NCBI RefSeq assembly: GCF_900107035.1
Contig: NZ_FNOJ01000010.1
Span: 1-64,000 of the forward strand
DNA from: Alicyclobacillus hesperidum
GTDB taxonomy: Bacteria > Bacillota > Bacilli > Alicyclobacillales > Alicyclobacillaceae
Reading direction: 5' to 3'
Length of the DNA stretch: 64,000 nt
In this document: piece after piece, positions 49,292-59,176 of the stretch
Layout: each line of letters begins with the position of its first letter
How positions within the stretch are numbered: the stretch's first letter is position 1
Translations under genes and position numbers: made by a program
Notes under the pieces: model-generated
Seen by the model: only the letters and a program-made list of their open reading frames with translations
Database searches by the model: none
Told to the model about the DNA's origin: nothing

Positions 49292-50122
49292 ATGAAGCAG
49301 TCATTTCGGAATTGGGCATTGACCACTGGCCTCATGGCTTTCGCAATTCTGGCGCCCATGCGTCTTGTGCATGCTGCCGAGCCTTCGTCGACGCCGCCTG
49401 AGCATGCGTCGGCATCCCTCCCATCAGGTCCTTCCGCATCAAATGCAATGGCACCTGTTGGCCTTAACAACGCGGAGGCCATACGCGTGCTCATCATTGG
49501 ATCATCCGTCGCACGCGGGTGGAAAGATAATCCACAAGAGGGCGGCTACCTCCAACGCGCGTTTGACGCCATGTCCGTCCTGACGCCAACCACCTACGAA
49601 GTCATCGATAAGGCGCAACCGGGCCGCGGCGTCCTGACCATCCGCGACTCATACGTCGACTGGTTGGACACATACCAGCCGAATTTTGTCGTGATCGCAT
49701 GGGGAGGACTCGACGACTTGGCGCAAAAAACCCCGTTCGCCGTGTACGACGGTGAGATTCGCTGGCAAATCAGCGAAGCACTTGCGCATCATGCAAGCGT
49801 GATACTTGTCACGACACCAGTTTCAAAGGCCTCGTATACTACCTACCGCGTGGCACAACAAAACCTGATGAACAGCGAGATACAAGTGGCAGACAGCTTC
49901 CATAATCCCAACGTGTACGTATTTAACGTATTCGATCAGATGAAGCAGTATCTGTCGGCTCATCATGAAAGCATTGTCTCGTACATGGGCGACGGTTGGC
50001 ATCCAAATGCGAACGGCCACGCTCTCGCTGCACAACTGCTCGTCCAAGATATGATGTCGAAGCTACCTGTTGCGTCCCCTGTCTTCATTCCATCGAAACC
50101 TTCACAAACGACAACCGCGTAA
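49292..50122 (+). CDS. Secreted SGNH/GDSL-type hydrolase
   Basis: 276 residues. A signal peptide (MKQSFRNWALTTGLMAFAILA, cut near the AA at 30) is followed by a Pro/Ser-rich linker and an SGNH domain from about 60. IIGSSVARGWK is the GDSL-like block I, WGGLDDL near 145 the Gly/Asn block, and DGWHPNANGHALAA near 230 the Asp/His block. It probably removes acyl groups from envelope glycans. ATG at 49292 follows CAGGAGG. The next gene is a paralogue. Confidence 0.8.
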   Translation: MKQSFRNWALTTGLMAFAILAPMRLVHAAEPSSTPPEHASASLPSGPSASNAMAPVGLNNAEAIRVLIIGSSVARGWKDNPQEGGYLQRAFDAMSVLTPTTYEVIDKAQPGRGVLTIRDSYVDWLDTYQPNFVVIAWGGLDDLAQKTPFAVYDGEIRWQISEALAHHASVILVTTPVSKASYTTYRVAQQNLMNSEIQVADSFHNPNVYVFNVFDQMKQYLSAHHESIVSYMGDGWHPNANGHALAAQLLVQDMMSKLPVASPVFIPSKPSQTTTA

Positions 50123-50210
50123 ATCGTACAACATTTTTTATCGAAAACGAAGATCGATTTCCGACCAGCGCGTTATAATAGATGGAAATCCAACAGATGG
50201 GACGAAGCCA

Positions 50211-51026
50211 ATGAAACAACGGCATAACGCGCGCTTTACGGCCGTTGTAGTCGCGTTGACAGGGGTTATCTGTGCGTCTTTGACGGGTTGTGGGACTTCG
50301 CAGCAGGCGGCGCCATCAACGCGCGTGCACGCGACGCAACCGACTACAACGCTGAACACAACAGGCAATCCAAAACCAGCCTTCACCGGTCCAACTGCCC
50401 AGCCAATCACCGTCATGGCGGTGGGTGGATCGGTCGCGCACGGATGGGACGACAAAACGGGTGGTGGATACCTCGCCAGGGCGTTTCAAACGTTGACTGA
50501 CGAAGGCCCTGTCTCCTTTGCATTCGTCAATAAATCAATTGAAGGAGACGGCCCAACACAAATGGCTGCGAAGTACCCTGGTTTCCTTGCGGCGTTGCGA
50601 CCGCGCGTGGTTGTGATATCGTGGGGAATGCTGGACGACATCGCGAACAAGACGCCGATACCAGCCTTTAAAAAGGCCATTCAAGACGAAATTAGCCTAG
50701 CGCTTAAGGCAAATGCGGACGTGATCGTCGTGACACCGCCGCCGACAGGCGCGTCGTACGGTCATGATGTCAAATCCGAGGCCAACTTGATCAACATCGA
50801 GGTTTCACTCGCGCGAAGCTTCCACAGTCAACATGTCTACGTATTCGACCTGTTTACGCAAATGAAACAATACCTCGCATCGCACCACCAATCCATCAAT
50901 CAGTACAGTGCCGACGCTTGGCATCCGAACACACTGGGGCATGAACTGGCGGGAGAAATCCTCGCAGGCGATTTGGCAACCCAGTTTGTCAAGAGTGCAA
51001 AGTCGAATTCTGCAACCTCCCCGTAA
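50211..51026 (+). CDS. SGNH/GDSL-type hydrolase lipoprotein
   Basis: 271 residues. A lipoprotein signal ends SLTGC (lipidated Cys near residue 26), then a Thr/Pro linker and an SGNH domain: AVGGSVAHGWDD near 70, WGMLDDI near 142, and DAWHPNTLGHELAG near 233. It is close in sequence to its upstream neighbour, so a recent tandem duplication is likely, one copy secreted and one membrane-anchored. ATG at 50211 has only a weak site (GGGACG). Confidence 0.8.
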   Translation: MKQRHNARFTAVVVALTGVICASLTGCGTSQQAAPSTRVHATQPTTTLNTTGNPKPAFTGPTAQPITVMAVGGSVAHGWDDKTGGGYLARAFQTLTDEGPVSFAFVNKSIEGDGPTQMAAKYPGFLAALRPRVVVISWGMLDDIANKTPIPAFKKAIQDEISLALKANADVIVVTPPPTGASYGHDVKSEANLINIEVSLARSFHSQHVYVFDLFTQMKQYLASHHQSINQYSADAWHPNTLGHELAGEILAGDLATQFVKSAKSNSATSP

Positions 51027-51047
51027 TCGAGGGGCGGCCAGCCGGCT

Positions 51048-52895
51048 TTACACATGGGCCGATTGCGCCGCCCCCGCTTCTTTTGCGGACTGCACCATAG
51101 CATAACGCGAGAGCACGTCAATGCCACCGCTTCCCACCCAATCAGGGAACTGTTCGTGCAGAGGGCCATCTTTACATAGCTGCAACCAGGCGTCGACACA
51201 CACCGGATCAAAGGCAAGCCCCCGATTATCTGCAAGATAGTTCATGGCTTCCTGATGTGTCCAAGCGCGACGGTACGATCTCGCTGACGTCAAGGCGTCG
51301 TACACGTCGGCCACTGCCGTAAGGCGCGCGAAAAACGGAATCTGTTCTCCGGCTAAACCGTCCGGGTATCCCGTACCATCCCATCGTTCGTGATGATGCC
51401 TTATGACCTGCAGTTCTTCCTCTCGAAACGCCAGCTTGGCACACATGCTATGTCCAATCTCCGGATGTTTACGAATGATGAGCAACTCTTCAGGCTCTAA
51501 ACGATCCGGTTTGTTCAACACGGCGTCCGGTATTGCAATCTTACCAACATCATGCACGAGGCCAGCCCGAAACACCGCTTTGCGCCCCCTCGAATCAACG
51601 CCCAATGACTCGGCCAGCTTTAGCGCGTAAAACGCAACTCGCAAGCTATGGCCAGCCGTATAGGAATCTTTCGATTCAATGGCGATGACCAGGCTCAGCA
51701 CGGCTTCTGGCACCGTGACCTCAACACCAGTCATCGCAACGCGCCGCGCTCGCTTCGCTTCATACATGCGAGCATCGGCCGTGCGGAAGAGGGCGGGCAG
51801 ATCCGTCCCGTCGGTAGGTCCCACCGCGATGCCCACGCTTAACTCGACAACCGGATCTCCCGGCTTTGCCACAAGCGCCAGCTGTGTCTCTGCCCTCCGC
51901 ACAGACTGCATAAGAACGTCAGGATCGCCCACTCGCGTATCGACAATCACCCATTCGTCCCCACCGACCCGGAATAACCTAGCCGACTTGGCAAGCGTCT
52001 GCCCTAACGCCTCAGCGAGCGCTTGCAGAATCTGATCTCCTTTAAAGTGGCCATATTTGTCATTGATCAGCTTAAAGTTGTCGAGATCGATCACGGCCAC
52101 GCAACCGACAAAAGGAGCATCACCTGCATGGCTACAAAGCCATTCCCAAGCATAACGATTTTCTGCCCCAGTTAACCCGTCAGTCGTCAAGGACTTTTGC
52201 AACTTTTCAATCCTTGTATAGCGTGCAACCGCTGCAAAGCTGGAGAGCTGGAGGACGGCTGCCAGCGCAATTCCGACGGTGCGTAAACCCTGGGGAATGA
52301 GTGCGACAATGAATATCATGAGGTATGTACTGAAGTATCCCCAGTGCAACTCGCGAACGACTTTGCCAAGTTGTTCCCAAAGTGTGCGCCCTTCGCGCAG
52401 TGCTACAATCATCGCCGATACTAGGCGATTGACGGCAAGGTGTACCGCCAGTGCGAGGAACGCCGCCAAAGCCCGGCCGAATATCGACGGGGCCAAGGCG
52501 TCAGCCAGTCCCCAATAGACCTGTGCAGCAACATAGAGGCCAAGGCCGACATGTGCGTACGTCTGCGGGTACTTCCACCACTTCGCCCGCTCGCGTGCTG
52601 TGATCATTGTCAGGCTCGGCAACGCGACAAGCGCCGTAAACACGGGGTTGGCCATAAAAATGCTAAGCATTAAAAACGGGAGTCCCGGGCGCCATGAAGC
52701 ACCGCTTGGCATTTTCACCACCCAAGGCGCAATGAACATCGATATGATCATCAACTCGAAATATGCGACGGGATCCGCCATGCGGTGAATGTGTAGCGCG
52801 TCTAACAGGTTGTCTACGATGAGCAAGTTACCGACGATCACGATGGCCAACAAAAACCAGAACAACGGTCGTCGGCGACGAGCAATGTTCTGCAT
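51048..52895 (-). CDS. Membrane GGDEF and HD-GYP cyclic-di-GMP protein
   Basis: About 615 residues. An N-terminal membrane region of about six segments (about 10-200) precedes a GGDEF domain whose active-site motif reads GGDEW (near 325), then an HD-GYP domain: HDVGK near 452, HHERWDGTGYPDGL near 515. It may make or bind and degrade c-di-GMP; the Phe-to-Trp change makes the cyclase side uncertain, while the HD-GYP side looks intact. ATG at 52895 follows GGGAGGG. It ends 22 bases from the SGNH gene on the other strand. Confidence 0.88.
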   Translation of the reverse strand: MQNIARRRRPLFWFLLAIVIVGNLLIVDNLLDALHIHRMADPVAYFELMIISMFIAPWVVKMPSGASWRPGLPFLMLSIFMANPVFTALVALPSLTMITARERAKWWKYPQTYAHVGLGLYVAAQVYWGLADALAPSIFGRALAAFLALAVHLAVNRLVSAMIVALREGRTLWEQLGKVVRELHWGYFSTYLMIFIVALIPQGLRTVGIALAAVLQLSSFAAVARYTRIEKLQKSLTTDGLTGAENRYAWEWLCSHAGDAPFVGCVAVIDLDNFKLINDKYGHFKGDQILQALAEALGQTLAKSARLFRVGGDEWVIVDTRVGDPDVLMQSVRRAETQLALVAKPGDPVVELSVGIAVGPTDGTDLPALFRTADARMYEAKRARRVAMTGVEVTVPEAVLSLVIAIESKDSYTAGHSLRVAFYALKLAESLGVDSRGRKAVFRAGLVHDVGKIAIPDAVLNKPDRLEPEELLIIRKHPEIGHSMCAKLAFREEELQVIRHHHERWDGTGYPDGLAGEQIPFFARLTAVADVYDALTSARSYRRAWTHQEAMNYLADNRGLAFDPVCVDAWLQLCKDGPLHEQFPDWVGSGGIDVLSRYAMVQSAKEAGAAQSAHV

Positions 52896-53095
52896 GCCCA
52901 GCCCTCCCAGCGAGCGGCCGGATAATCCACAAAACCGCATTTCAACTTGACTTGTCTCCCAAATGATATGATAGACGAGCAAGATTCATTTGCCAATGGC
53001 AATCCCCACTTGGCAAGGTCCTGTGGTATTGTGTTTGTAAGCGTCATCATCAGAACATTCCAACCTCGAGTCTCAACGTGAAAGGAAGGGAGTTC

Positions 53096-54133
53096 ATGCC
53101 CTCAGAATTCATGTCTGGCGTCAACCTTGGAGGATGGATCTCGCAATACTGGCAAGCAAGCAAAGAGCATTTTGATACCTTTATCCGCGAGGAGGACATT
53201 GAACGCATCGCGTCGTGGGGCATGGATCATGTTCGCTTGCCTCTCGACTATCCAGTGATTGAAAGCGACCTTCACCCTGGCGTCTACCTGGAAGAAGGCT
53301 TGCACTATATCGATAAGTGCCTGGAGTGGTGTGAAAAGTACGGGTTGGGTCTTGTGCTTGATTTGCACCGCGCGCCTGGCTATAGCTTCGGAACTCTTGA
53401 CACCAATACGTTGTTTGACGATGAAACGGATCAACAGCGTTTCGTCGCTATCTGGGAAATGTTTTCAAAACGGTATCGAGGTAAACGTGACCAACTCTGG
53501 TTTGAATTGATGAACGAAGTAGTCGATGCGACCAGCGAACGTTGGAATCGACTCGCTCACCGGGCGATTGAGGCCATTCGCGCGATCGATCCCGAGCGCA
53601 TCATTGTGTATGGCGGAAATCATTACAATTCAATCGACGAATTGCGCCACATCGAACTCGTTTCCCGCGATGAGCGCATCATCTATACGTTTCATTTCTA
53701 TAAGCCACACTTATTCACACACCAAAAAGCAAGTTGGTCGGAAGTGACCAAGTTGTACAATCGAACCATCAGCTATCCAGGTCGCTTTCCCGGTCTCTCC
53801 GAATTTCTTGACGGCCACCCCGAATTCGGAGGGGGCGAAAATGACTTGGCAAACACCTTTATGGACAAAGCGTTACTAGAGCGGTATCTGCAGCCTGCTG
53901 CGGAGTTTATGGAACAATCGGGACGCAAGCTATACTGCGGAGAATATGGCGTGATCGACGAGGCACCGTTAACCAGTCGAATAGGTTGGCACCGAGATGT
54001 TGTTGACCTTTTACGCAAGTTGGGAATTGGCCGAGCGTGCTGGTCGTACAAAGAGATGAATTTTGGTCTGGTCAACAAGGCCGGTCGCGTTATCGATCCA
54101 GAATTAGTGCGTATCGTGAGCACCCGCGAATAG
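53096..54133 (+). CDS. Glycoside hydrolase family 5 endoglucanase-like protein
   Basis: About 345 residues without a signal peptide. GVNLGGW near the start, RLPLDYP near 46, the acid/base Glu in LMNEVVD near 140, and the nucleophile Glu in YCGEYGV near 280 are the GH5 marks. It should cut beta-1,4 or beta-1,3 linked glucans or related sugars; cytoplasmic location suggests short oligosaccharides. ATG at 53096 follows GGAAGGGAG. Confidence 0.85.
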   Translation: MPSEFMSGVNLGGWISQYWQASKEHFDTFIREEDIERIASWGMDHVRLPLDYPVIESDLHPGVYLEEGLHYIDKCLEWCEKYGLGLVLDLHRAPGYSFGTLDTNTLFDDETDQQRFVAIWEMFSKRYRGKRDQLWFELMNEVVDATSERWNRLAHRAIEAIRAIDPERIIVYGGNHYNSIDELRHIELVSRDERIIYTFHFYKPHLFTHQKASWSEVTKLYNRTISYPGRFPGLSEFLDGHPEFGGGENDLANTFMDKALLERYLQPAAEFMEQSGRKLYCGEYGVIDEAPLTSRIGWHRDVVDLLRKLGIGRACWSYKEMNFGLVNKAGRVIDPELVRIVSTRE

Positions 54134-54139
54134 GTTCGA

Positions 54140-54162
54140 GGCCCGGTGGCAATCACCGGGCC
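54140..54162. terminator. Shared hairpin between convergent genes
   Basis: GGCCCGGTG (54140-54148) pairs with CACCGGGCC (54154-54162). The right arm contains the stop codon of the dehydrogenase gene. It could stop transcripts from both sides. Confidence 0.6.
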
Positions 54163-55214
54163 TGTGTACATTCAGGGAGATGAACGCCCAACGCCTGGGC
54201 GAGTGCAGAAAAATCGTCCCACACTTCTTCCGAAATCGGGATGCCTGTTGCACGCCGAAGCTGTTTGGAAAGAAATCGACGCTCGCCGGGTACGTATATC
54301 CGTTCGCTGCCTTCCGCCAGCGGCACAGCGTGCACATCATCCATCAGCGTCTGTATGCGCTCAACAAACGCCGCTTGACCAACAAAATGTTCAGGGTTGA
54401 TGGCCAAATAAAAAAATCCATTACCAGGAGGCTCGTCGCCCTCCCCGAACATCGACCCTACTTCGTCACCAACACGGGCACCAGATAAAACGCCCGCCAA
54501 CACTTCAATCATCATCGCCAGGGCGTAGCCTTTCGCTCCCGCCATGGGCAAGAGCGAACCATCCAGAGCGGCCTTCGGATCGATCGTGGCACGCCCTTCA
54601 CGGTCAACGGCCCATCCCTCTGGGATGGCCTCGCCGCGCCGAGCCGCCTGGATGATGTGGCCGCGAGCGACGACGCTGGTGGCGAGATCGACCGAAAGCG
54701 AGTATTCGGCATTCGTCGGAGCCGCAAAGGCGATGGGATTCGTTCCAAAAAACGGTTTGCGCCCACCTGTAGGTGGAACAGCGGGATGCGTATTGCAACA
54801 GCATAGCCCAATCATGCCGTAATGTGTCGCCCATTCTGCGTAAAGAGAGAGTGCTCCCGCGTGATTGCCTCGATACACCGCAACGGCACCTAGGCCTGCG
54901 GTGCGCGCGAGATCGACTGCGAAGTTAGCTGCCAGTTTTGCACTGACACAGCCAAGGCCGTTGTCGCCATTTAGGATGGCAGTCACCGGCCCTGTTCGGT
55001 TCCACGTCATGTGTGGTCGAGCATTGATTTTCCCGCTCTGTAACCCCTCGATGTAGGCCTTGAGACGCATGGTCCCATGCGTGCTCAAGCCTTGCAAATC
55101 AGCTTCTACCATCGCAGTGGCTGCCCAATCTGCATCGTCGTGGACAACGCCGACTGCCGAAAAACACGCGCGAGCAAAGTGCCGCAACGCAATTGGCGAC
55201 ACGGACAACTGCAA
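54153..55214 (-). CDS. Ldh-family malate/L-lactate-type dehydrogenase
   Basis: 353 residues. GLSTHGTMRLKAY near 42 carries the SHG motif with the catalytic His, and GDNGLGCVSAK, NHAGALSLYAEWA and GGRKPFFGTNPIAFA are typical of the Ldh2/YlbC/AllD family, which uses NAD(P) on 2-hydroxyacids or ureidoglycolate. The exact substrate cannot be told. ATG at 55214. The next gene on the strand is a membrane acyltransferase. Confidence 0.88.
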   Translation of the reverse strand: MQLSVSPIALRHFARACFSAVGVVHDDADWAATAMVEADLQGLSTHGTMRLKAYIEGLQSGKINARPHMTWNRTGPVTAILNGDNGLGCVSAKLAANFAVDLARTAGLGAVAVYRGNHAGALSLYAEWATHYGMIGLCCCNTHPAVPPTGGRKPFFGTNPIAFAAPTNAEYSLSVDLATSVVARGHIIQAARRGEAIPEGWAVDREGRATIDPKAALDGSLLPMAGAKGYALAMMIEVLAGVLSGARVGDEVGSMFGEGDEPPGNGFFYLAINPEHFVGQAAFVERIQTLMDDVHAVPLAEGSERIYVPGERRFLSKQLRRATGIPISEEVWDDFSALAQALGVHLPECTQAR

Positions 55215-55242
55215 CGTGCATCATCTCCTGTGCCACTTCGGC

Positions 55243-57168
55243 TCATTGCTCGACCGCTTTGGCCAGCAGTGACGCATAAAAGGCCGCGCCCTGTGGGTTT
55301 AAATGCACCCCATCCGGATAAAAGTACGCGTTGTGACCCGCACTCGCTTGATACCAATTGACCAAGACCGTATGAGGAAACGTCTGTGCAACTTGCGCCA
55401 ACGTCTGATTGACCACATTTTGCCACGGTCTGGGAACGCGCGTATTCACCAAAATGATGCGCTTCACTGGGCCTAGCGACTGTAGCAACGAGACGAGTTG
55501 TGATTTGCTAAAGGGACCATTGGTGCCCAACTCGATAATGACGACGTCGCCCAGTTCACCTTTTGCCTTCAGCTGTGCAACCGCCTCCGGTGCTTCATAC
55601 ATCTGCCTGCCTACCATACCATCACACACAATACCGGGAAGCAATTTCTGCAAATACGGCGTAGCGTCAACCATGACGGAATCGCCAATCGCACTGACTC
55701 CGACACCGCTTTCTACTTTCGGCACTCTCGCCGAAATCGGCCGCGTTTTTTCATGTTCGGTGGCAGCGGCCGTCGTCTTGTCGACCGCAGTTCCGACTCC
55801 GGTGCTACCATGTGCGGCACGGTTGATAGCTTTCCCCGAAGCGTCCGCGCCATTCCCAACGGCAGATTTCACCGGTTGCGTGCTACGCTTATCCGTATGT
55901 GCCCCGCCTTGCTGACCCAATTCCCGCACATCGTTCCCTAAGGTCGCGACAACCGTTGGAGCATATGCCGTCATCCCTGCACAAAACAGTACCACCACTG
56001 CCACGCCGCTGCCCGCCAACGCCCATCGGCTGGGATGGCGTCGCCGAACGCGCACCGTCCTGTCCGGGGCGTCCGTTCCTTTACGGCTGCCTAGACGTCG
56101 AATCGGTTCCTCCAATATCCTCCATGACAACGCAGCAATCACGATGCTGGCAATCACCTGAAGTGCAGCTCGACCAGCATTAAACTGGTTTGCGTCCATG
56201 AGCGGAGTTGTCAACACGATAATTGGAAAGTGCCACAAATAGATACCATAGGAACGCACGCCGAGCCACCGCAACGGATGCAAGCCAAATAAGCGGCCAA
56301 GGCGCGTATCCGGATGGGCGAGACAGGCCACGAGAACGGCCGTCGCGATCGATAGAAGAAGCAATCCACCGCGATATAAAAAGTTCTCGTACTCATTCGT
56401 CTGCCAAATCATCCATAGGATTGCTAGTAAACCGAGAAATCCAATGATGTCGAGCCAGCGCCGTGCGGATACAGACAGCCCCCGCGAAAATTGGCTGCTC
56501 GGCCAGACAAATGCGACACATGCGCCGATGAGCAAGCCAAATGCCCGGGTATCAGTACCATAATAAACGCGGCTGGGGTCCATACCAGGCTGGTACAAGA
56601 TGCCCATCCAAGCTGCGGACGCCAGGACGAGTACGAACGTCGCAATCAGCATACTTCCACGCCGACGCAAAAAGCGTAGACCAAGCATGAGCACAAGCGG
56701 CCAAAGTAGGTAAAACTGTTCTTCAACTGCCAGCGACCAAAGATGGCCAAGCGGTGTCTGACGCCCAAAGCTAGCGAAGTAGGACACCTTATGAAAGATA
56801 AACCACCAATTGCTTACGTAGCAAATCGACGCAACGGCATCCTGCCAAAATTGCGTGAACTGTGTTTTATCCTCAAACCAAACCCAAACCATGACAGCGA
56901 CGAGCATGGAGAACATCGCTGGCAACAAGCGTCGCGCCCGTCTCAGCCAAAAATCTCCGAGCAGAATTCGTCCATTTCGCTTCCATTGTGCAATTAATAG
57001 ATCAGTAATGAGATAGCCCGACAAGACGAAAAAGACTTGCACACCCAAAAGACCGCCGGGGGCCCAACTAAGGTTCAAATGATACGCAATAACGGCGAGC
57101 ACCGCGAGTGCCCGCAACCCATCGAGACCTGGCATATAGCGGCCGTTGCCACCCATTGGCTTCGGCAT
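55243..57168 (-). CDS. Acyltransferase 3 fused to SGNH domain (OafA/OatA-like)
   Basis: About 641 residues. Residues 1-350 are a ten-helix acyltransferase 3 domain (PGLDGLRALAVLAVIAYHL near 15, with SLAVEEQFYLLWPL near 145). A linker of about 100 residues with an extra membrane segment precedes an SGNH domain (GDSVMVDA near 490, ELGTNGPF near 550, DGVHLNPQGAAFYA near 625). This is the layout of proteins that O-acetylate peptidoglycan or cell-wall sugars. ATG at 57168 follows GGGGGAG; upstream codons lack such a site. Confidence 0.88.
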   Translation of the reverse strand: MPKPMGGNGRYMPGLDGLRALAVLAVIAYHLNLSWAPGGLLGVQVFFVLSGYLITDLLIAQWKRNGRILLGDFWLRRARRLLPAMFSMLVAVMVWVWFEDKTQFTQFWQDAVASICYVSNWWFIFHKVSYFASFGRQTPLGHLWSLAVEEQFYLLWPLVLMLGLRFLRRRGSMLIATFVLVLASAAWMGILYQPGMDPSRVYYGTDTRAFGLLIGACVAFVWPSSQFSRGLSVSARRWLDIIGFLGLLAILWMIWQTNEYENFLYRGGLLLLSIATAVLVACLAHPDTRLGRLFGLHPLRWLGVRSYGIYLWHFPIIVLTTPLMDANQFNAGRAALQVIASIVIAALSWRILEEPIRRLGSRKGTDAPDRTVRVRRRHPSRWALAGSGVAVVVLFCAGMTAYAPTVVATLGNDVRELGQQGGAHTDKRSTQPVKSAVGNGADASGKAINRAAHGSTGVGTAVDKTTAAATEHEKTRPISARVPKVESGVGVSAIGDSVMVDATPYLQKLLPGIVCDGMVGRQMYEAPEAVAQLKAKGELGDVVIIELGTNGPFSKSQLVSLLQSLGPVKRIILVNTRVPRPWQNVVNQTLAQVAQTFPHTVLVNWYQASAGHNAYFYPDGVHLNPQGAAFYASLLAKAVEQ

Positions 57169-57309
57169 GTCGAAACTCCCCCTGTCGGCGCTGTTCGTGT
57201 CGAAATCCCTCTCAAGATTATACCTAGCTGACGATTCTCGTGGGCGTGATGTTTCATGGAAATTCTGTGGATATGCCATGAATCTCATATAAATTACGTT
57301 TGTCGACCA

Positions 57310-57660
57310 TCACCCTTTCGGTCGAAAAATGACAGCTGCCAAAAAGGCGAAGACAATCGCTGCCGAGATACCAGCACTCGTTAACTCAAATATGCCTGTG
57401 ATGACCCCGAGCAGACCATGTACCTTGCCTTCCGCAATGGCCCCTTGCACCAATGCGTTGCCAAATGAAGTGATGGGCACCGTGGCCCCGGCGCCGGCAA
57501 AGCGAACAATCGGTTCATAAAGGTCAAACCCACTGACAATGGCGCCAGCGACGACAAGCGACGAAACAACATTGGCGGGTGGCAATTTCACGACGTCCAT
57601 AAGAAATTGTCCAATTAAACAAATAAATCCACCTACGAGAAAAGCCCAAAGATAAATCAT
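57310..57660 (-). CDS. spoVAE: SpoVAE (SpoVAEb type)
   Basis: 116 residues with four membrane segments, including the GGFICLIGQ and FGNALVQGA parts typical of SpoVAE. It belongs to the SpoVA channel that moves dipicolinic acid into the forespore and out on germination. ATG overlaps the spoVAD stop by four bases. It is the last gene of the operon; no spoVAF follows. Confidence 0.9.
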   Translation of the reverse strand: MIYLWAFLVGGFICLIGQFLMDVVKLPPANVVSSLVVAGAIVSGFDLYEPIVRFAGAGATVPITSFGNALVQGAIAEGKVHGLLGVITGIFELTSAGISAAIVFAFLAAVIFRPKG

Positions 57661-58688
57661 GACGATTGACTCCCCTCAATACGTTCCATTGCCGCCGCAT
57701 GCGCAATACAGGGAATAGTATCCTTTTGCTGGTAAGAAATTGGAGACAGCAGTGCCCCGGTTGCGACCATCAATACTCGCTTCAAGCTACCCTCGCGCAA
57801 GCGACGCTGAACATAACCATACGCCACAGAAGCGGAACACCCACATCCACTCCCACCCGACCAGACGTCCGGTATATCTCCATAGACCATCATGCCTGCG
57901 TCGGCAAAACGATCGCGTGGAATGGGAACGTCATGTTGCTCGCAAAGATCAAGCAGAATGCGGTGCCCTACTTTCCCCAAATCCCCAGTGATAATCAAGT
58001 CATAATAATCGTAAGGAAGATCGAAATCGCGAAAATGACTGACCAAGGTGTCGAAGGCTGCAGGTGCCATCGCAGCGCCCATATTAAAGGGATCTGTCAG
58101 TCCCATGTCAACCACGCGGCCGACCGTAGCGCGCGTTACCACCGGATGGTTTCCGGAACCATCATTGGCCGCAATAATCGCCGCGCCCCCCGCCGTCACT
58201 GTCCATTGGGCAGTCGGCGGCTTTTGCGCTCCATACTCCGTTGGGTACCGATAGTGCTTCTCAGCCGCCGCGTTGTGGCTAACCGTACCCGTCATAACAT
58301 AGAGCGCGGAATCTGCGTCGATCATCAATGAAGCCAACGCGAGGCCTTCCATGGAAGTCGAGCAAGCCCCGAAAATGCCCAGGTAAGGCATCGACAGCGT
58401 GCGTGCCGCGAACGAGGACGAAATAATTTGATTCATGAGATCCCCAGCAATAAAAAAAGTGATATTGTCCTTGGACAGCCCCGCTTTTTCAATGGCCTTT
58501 GCGCACGTTTCATCAAGCAGCATGCGCTCCGCTTGCTCCCAGCTTTTTTGTTGCATGCGTAGATCACTGTGCAAGAGATCGAAATCGTCCGCTAACGGCC
58601 CCCTGCCCTCCATCGGCCCTCCGATGACAGCGGTGGATAGGATCATGGGATTCTTCGGAAATGCCCAACTCTGATAACCGACAAGCAT
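57657..58688 (-). CDS. spoVAD: SpoVAD, dipicolinic acid binding
   Basis: 343 residues, thiolase-like fold. GACSTSMEGLALAS near 110 and GGSGCGCSASVAYGY near 285 are conserved. SpoVAD sits on the outer face of the spore inner membrane and binds dipicolinic acid. ATG at 58688 follows GGGAGGT, three bases after spoVAC. Confidence 0.93.
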   Translation of the reverse strand: MLVGYQSWAFPKNPMILSTAVIGGPMEGRGPLADDFDLLHSDLRMQQKSWEQAERMLLDETCAKAIEKAGLSKDNITFFIAGDLMNQIISSSFAARTLSMPYLGIFGACSTSMEGLALASLMIDADSALYVMTGTVSHNAAAEKHYRYPTEYGAQKPPTAQWTVTAGGAAIIAANDGSGNHPVVTRATVGRVVDMGLTDPFNMGAAMAPAAFDTLVSHFRDFDLPYDYYDLIITGDLGKVGHRILLDLCEQHDVPIPRDRFADAGMMVYGDIPDVWSGGSGCGCSASVAYGYVQRRLREGSLKRVLMVATGALLSPISYQQKDTIPCIAHAAAMERIEGSQSS

Positions 58689-58691
58689 GAT

Positions 58692-59165
58692 TTACCTCCC
58701 TATGACCAGAAGCGTGCGAATGAGCGCGATGAAAAACGCGGAGACAACCCCCCAGACGATTACAGATCCGGCGAGTTTAAACATATTCCCGGCCACGCCA
58801 AGCACAAAGCCTTCCGTGCGATATTCCATCGCAGCCGACACCATTGAGTTTGCGAACCCCGTCACAGGTACCGCAGTCCCCGCTCCCGCCCAACGGGCGA
58901 ACTTGTCAAACACCCCTAACCCCGTGGCCATGGCCGTCAATGCTATGAGAACGGCGACTGTTGGATTCCCAGCATCCTTTTGACTAAATCCAAACACGTG
59001 GATAAACAAATCCTGTATTGCTTGTCCCAACACACAAATCAATCCGCCCACAACAAAAGCTACAGTCAAGTTGCGCAAGATAGGGCGTGCAGGTTCGCGC
59101 GCTTTGGCAAACTGCTGATACTTTTGCATCGTAGGCGTGGCCTTTTTTAGCTTTTGATTTGCCAT
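58692..59165 (-). CDS. spoVAC: SpoVAC, mechanosensitive spore channel subunit
   Basis: 157 residues. Basic N-terminus, then segments with VVGGLICVLGQAIQDLF near 33, GFANSMVSAAMEY near 103 and a C-terminal helix. SpoVAC forms the pore of the channel. ATG at 59165 follows GGGGGG. It is 12 bases after the 2Duf gene. Confidence 0.93.
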   Translation of the reverse strand: MANQKLKKATPTMQKYQQFAKAREPARPILRNLTVAFVVGGLICVLGQAIQDLFIHVFGFSQKDAGNPTVAVLIALTAMATGLGVFDKFARWAGAGTAVPVTGFANSMVSAAMEYRTEGFVLGVAGNMFKLAGSVIVWGVVSAFFIALIRTLLVIGR

Positions 59166-59176
59166 CGTCGTCCCCC

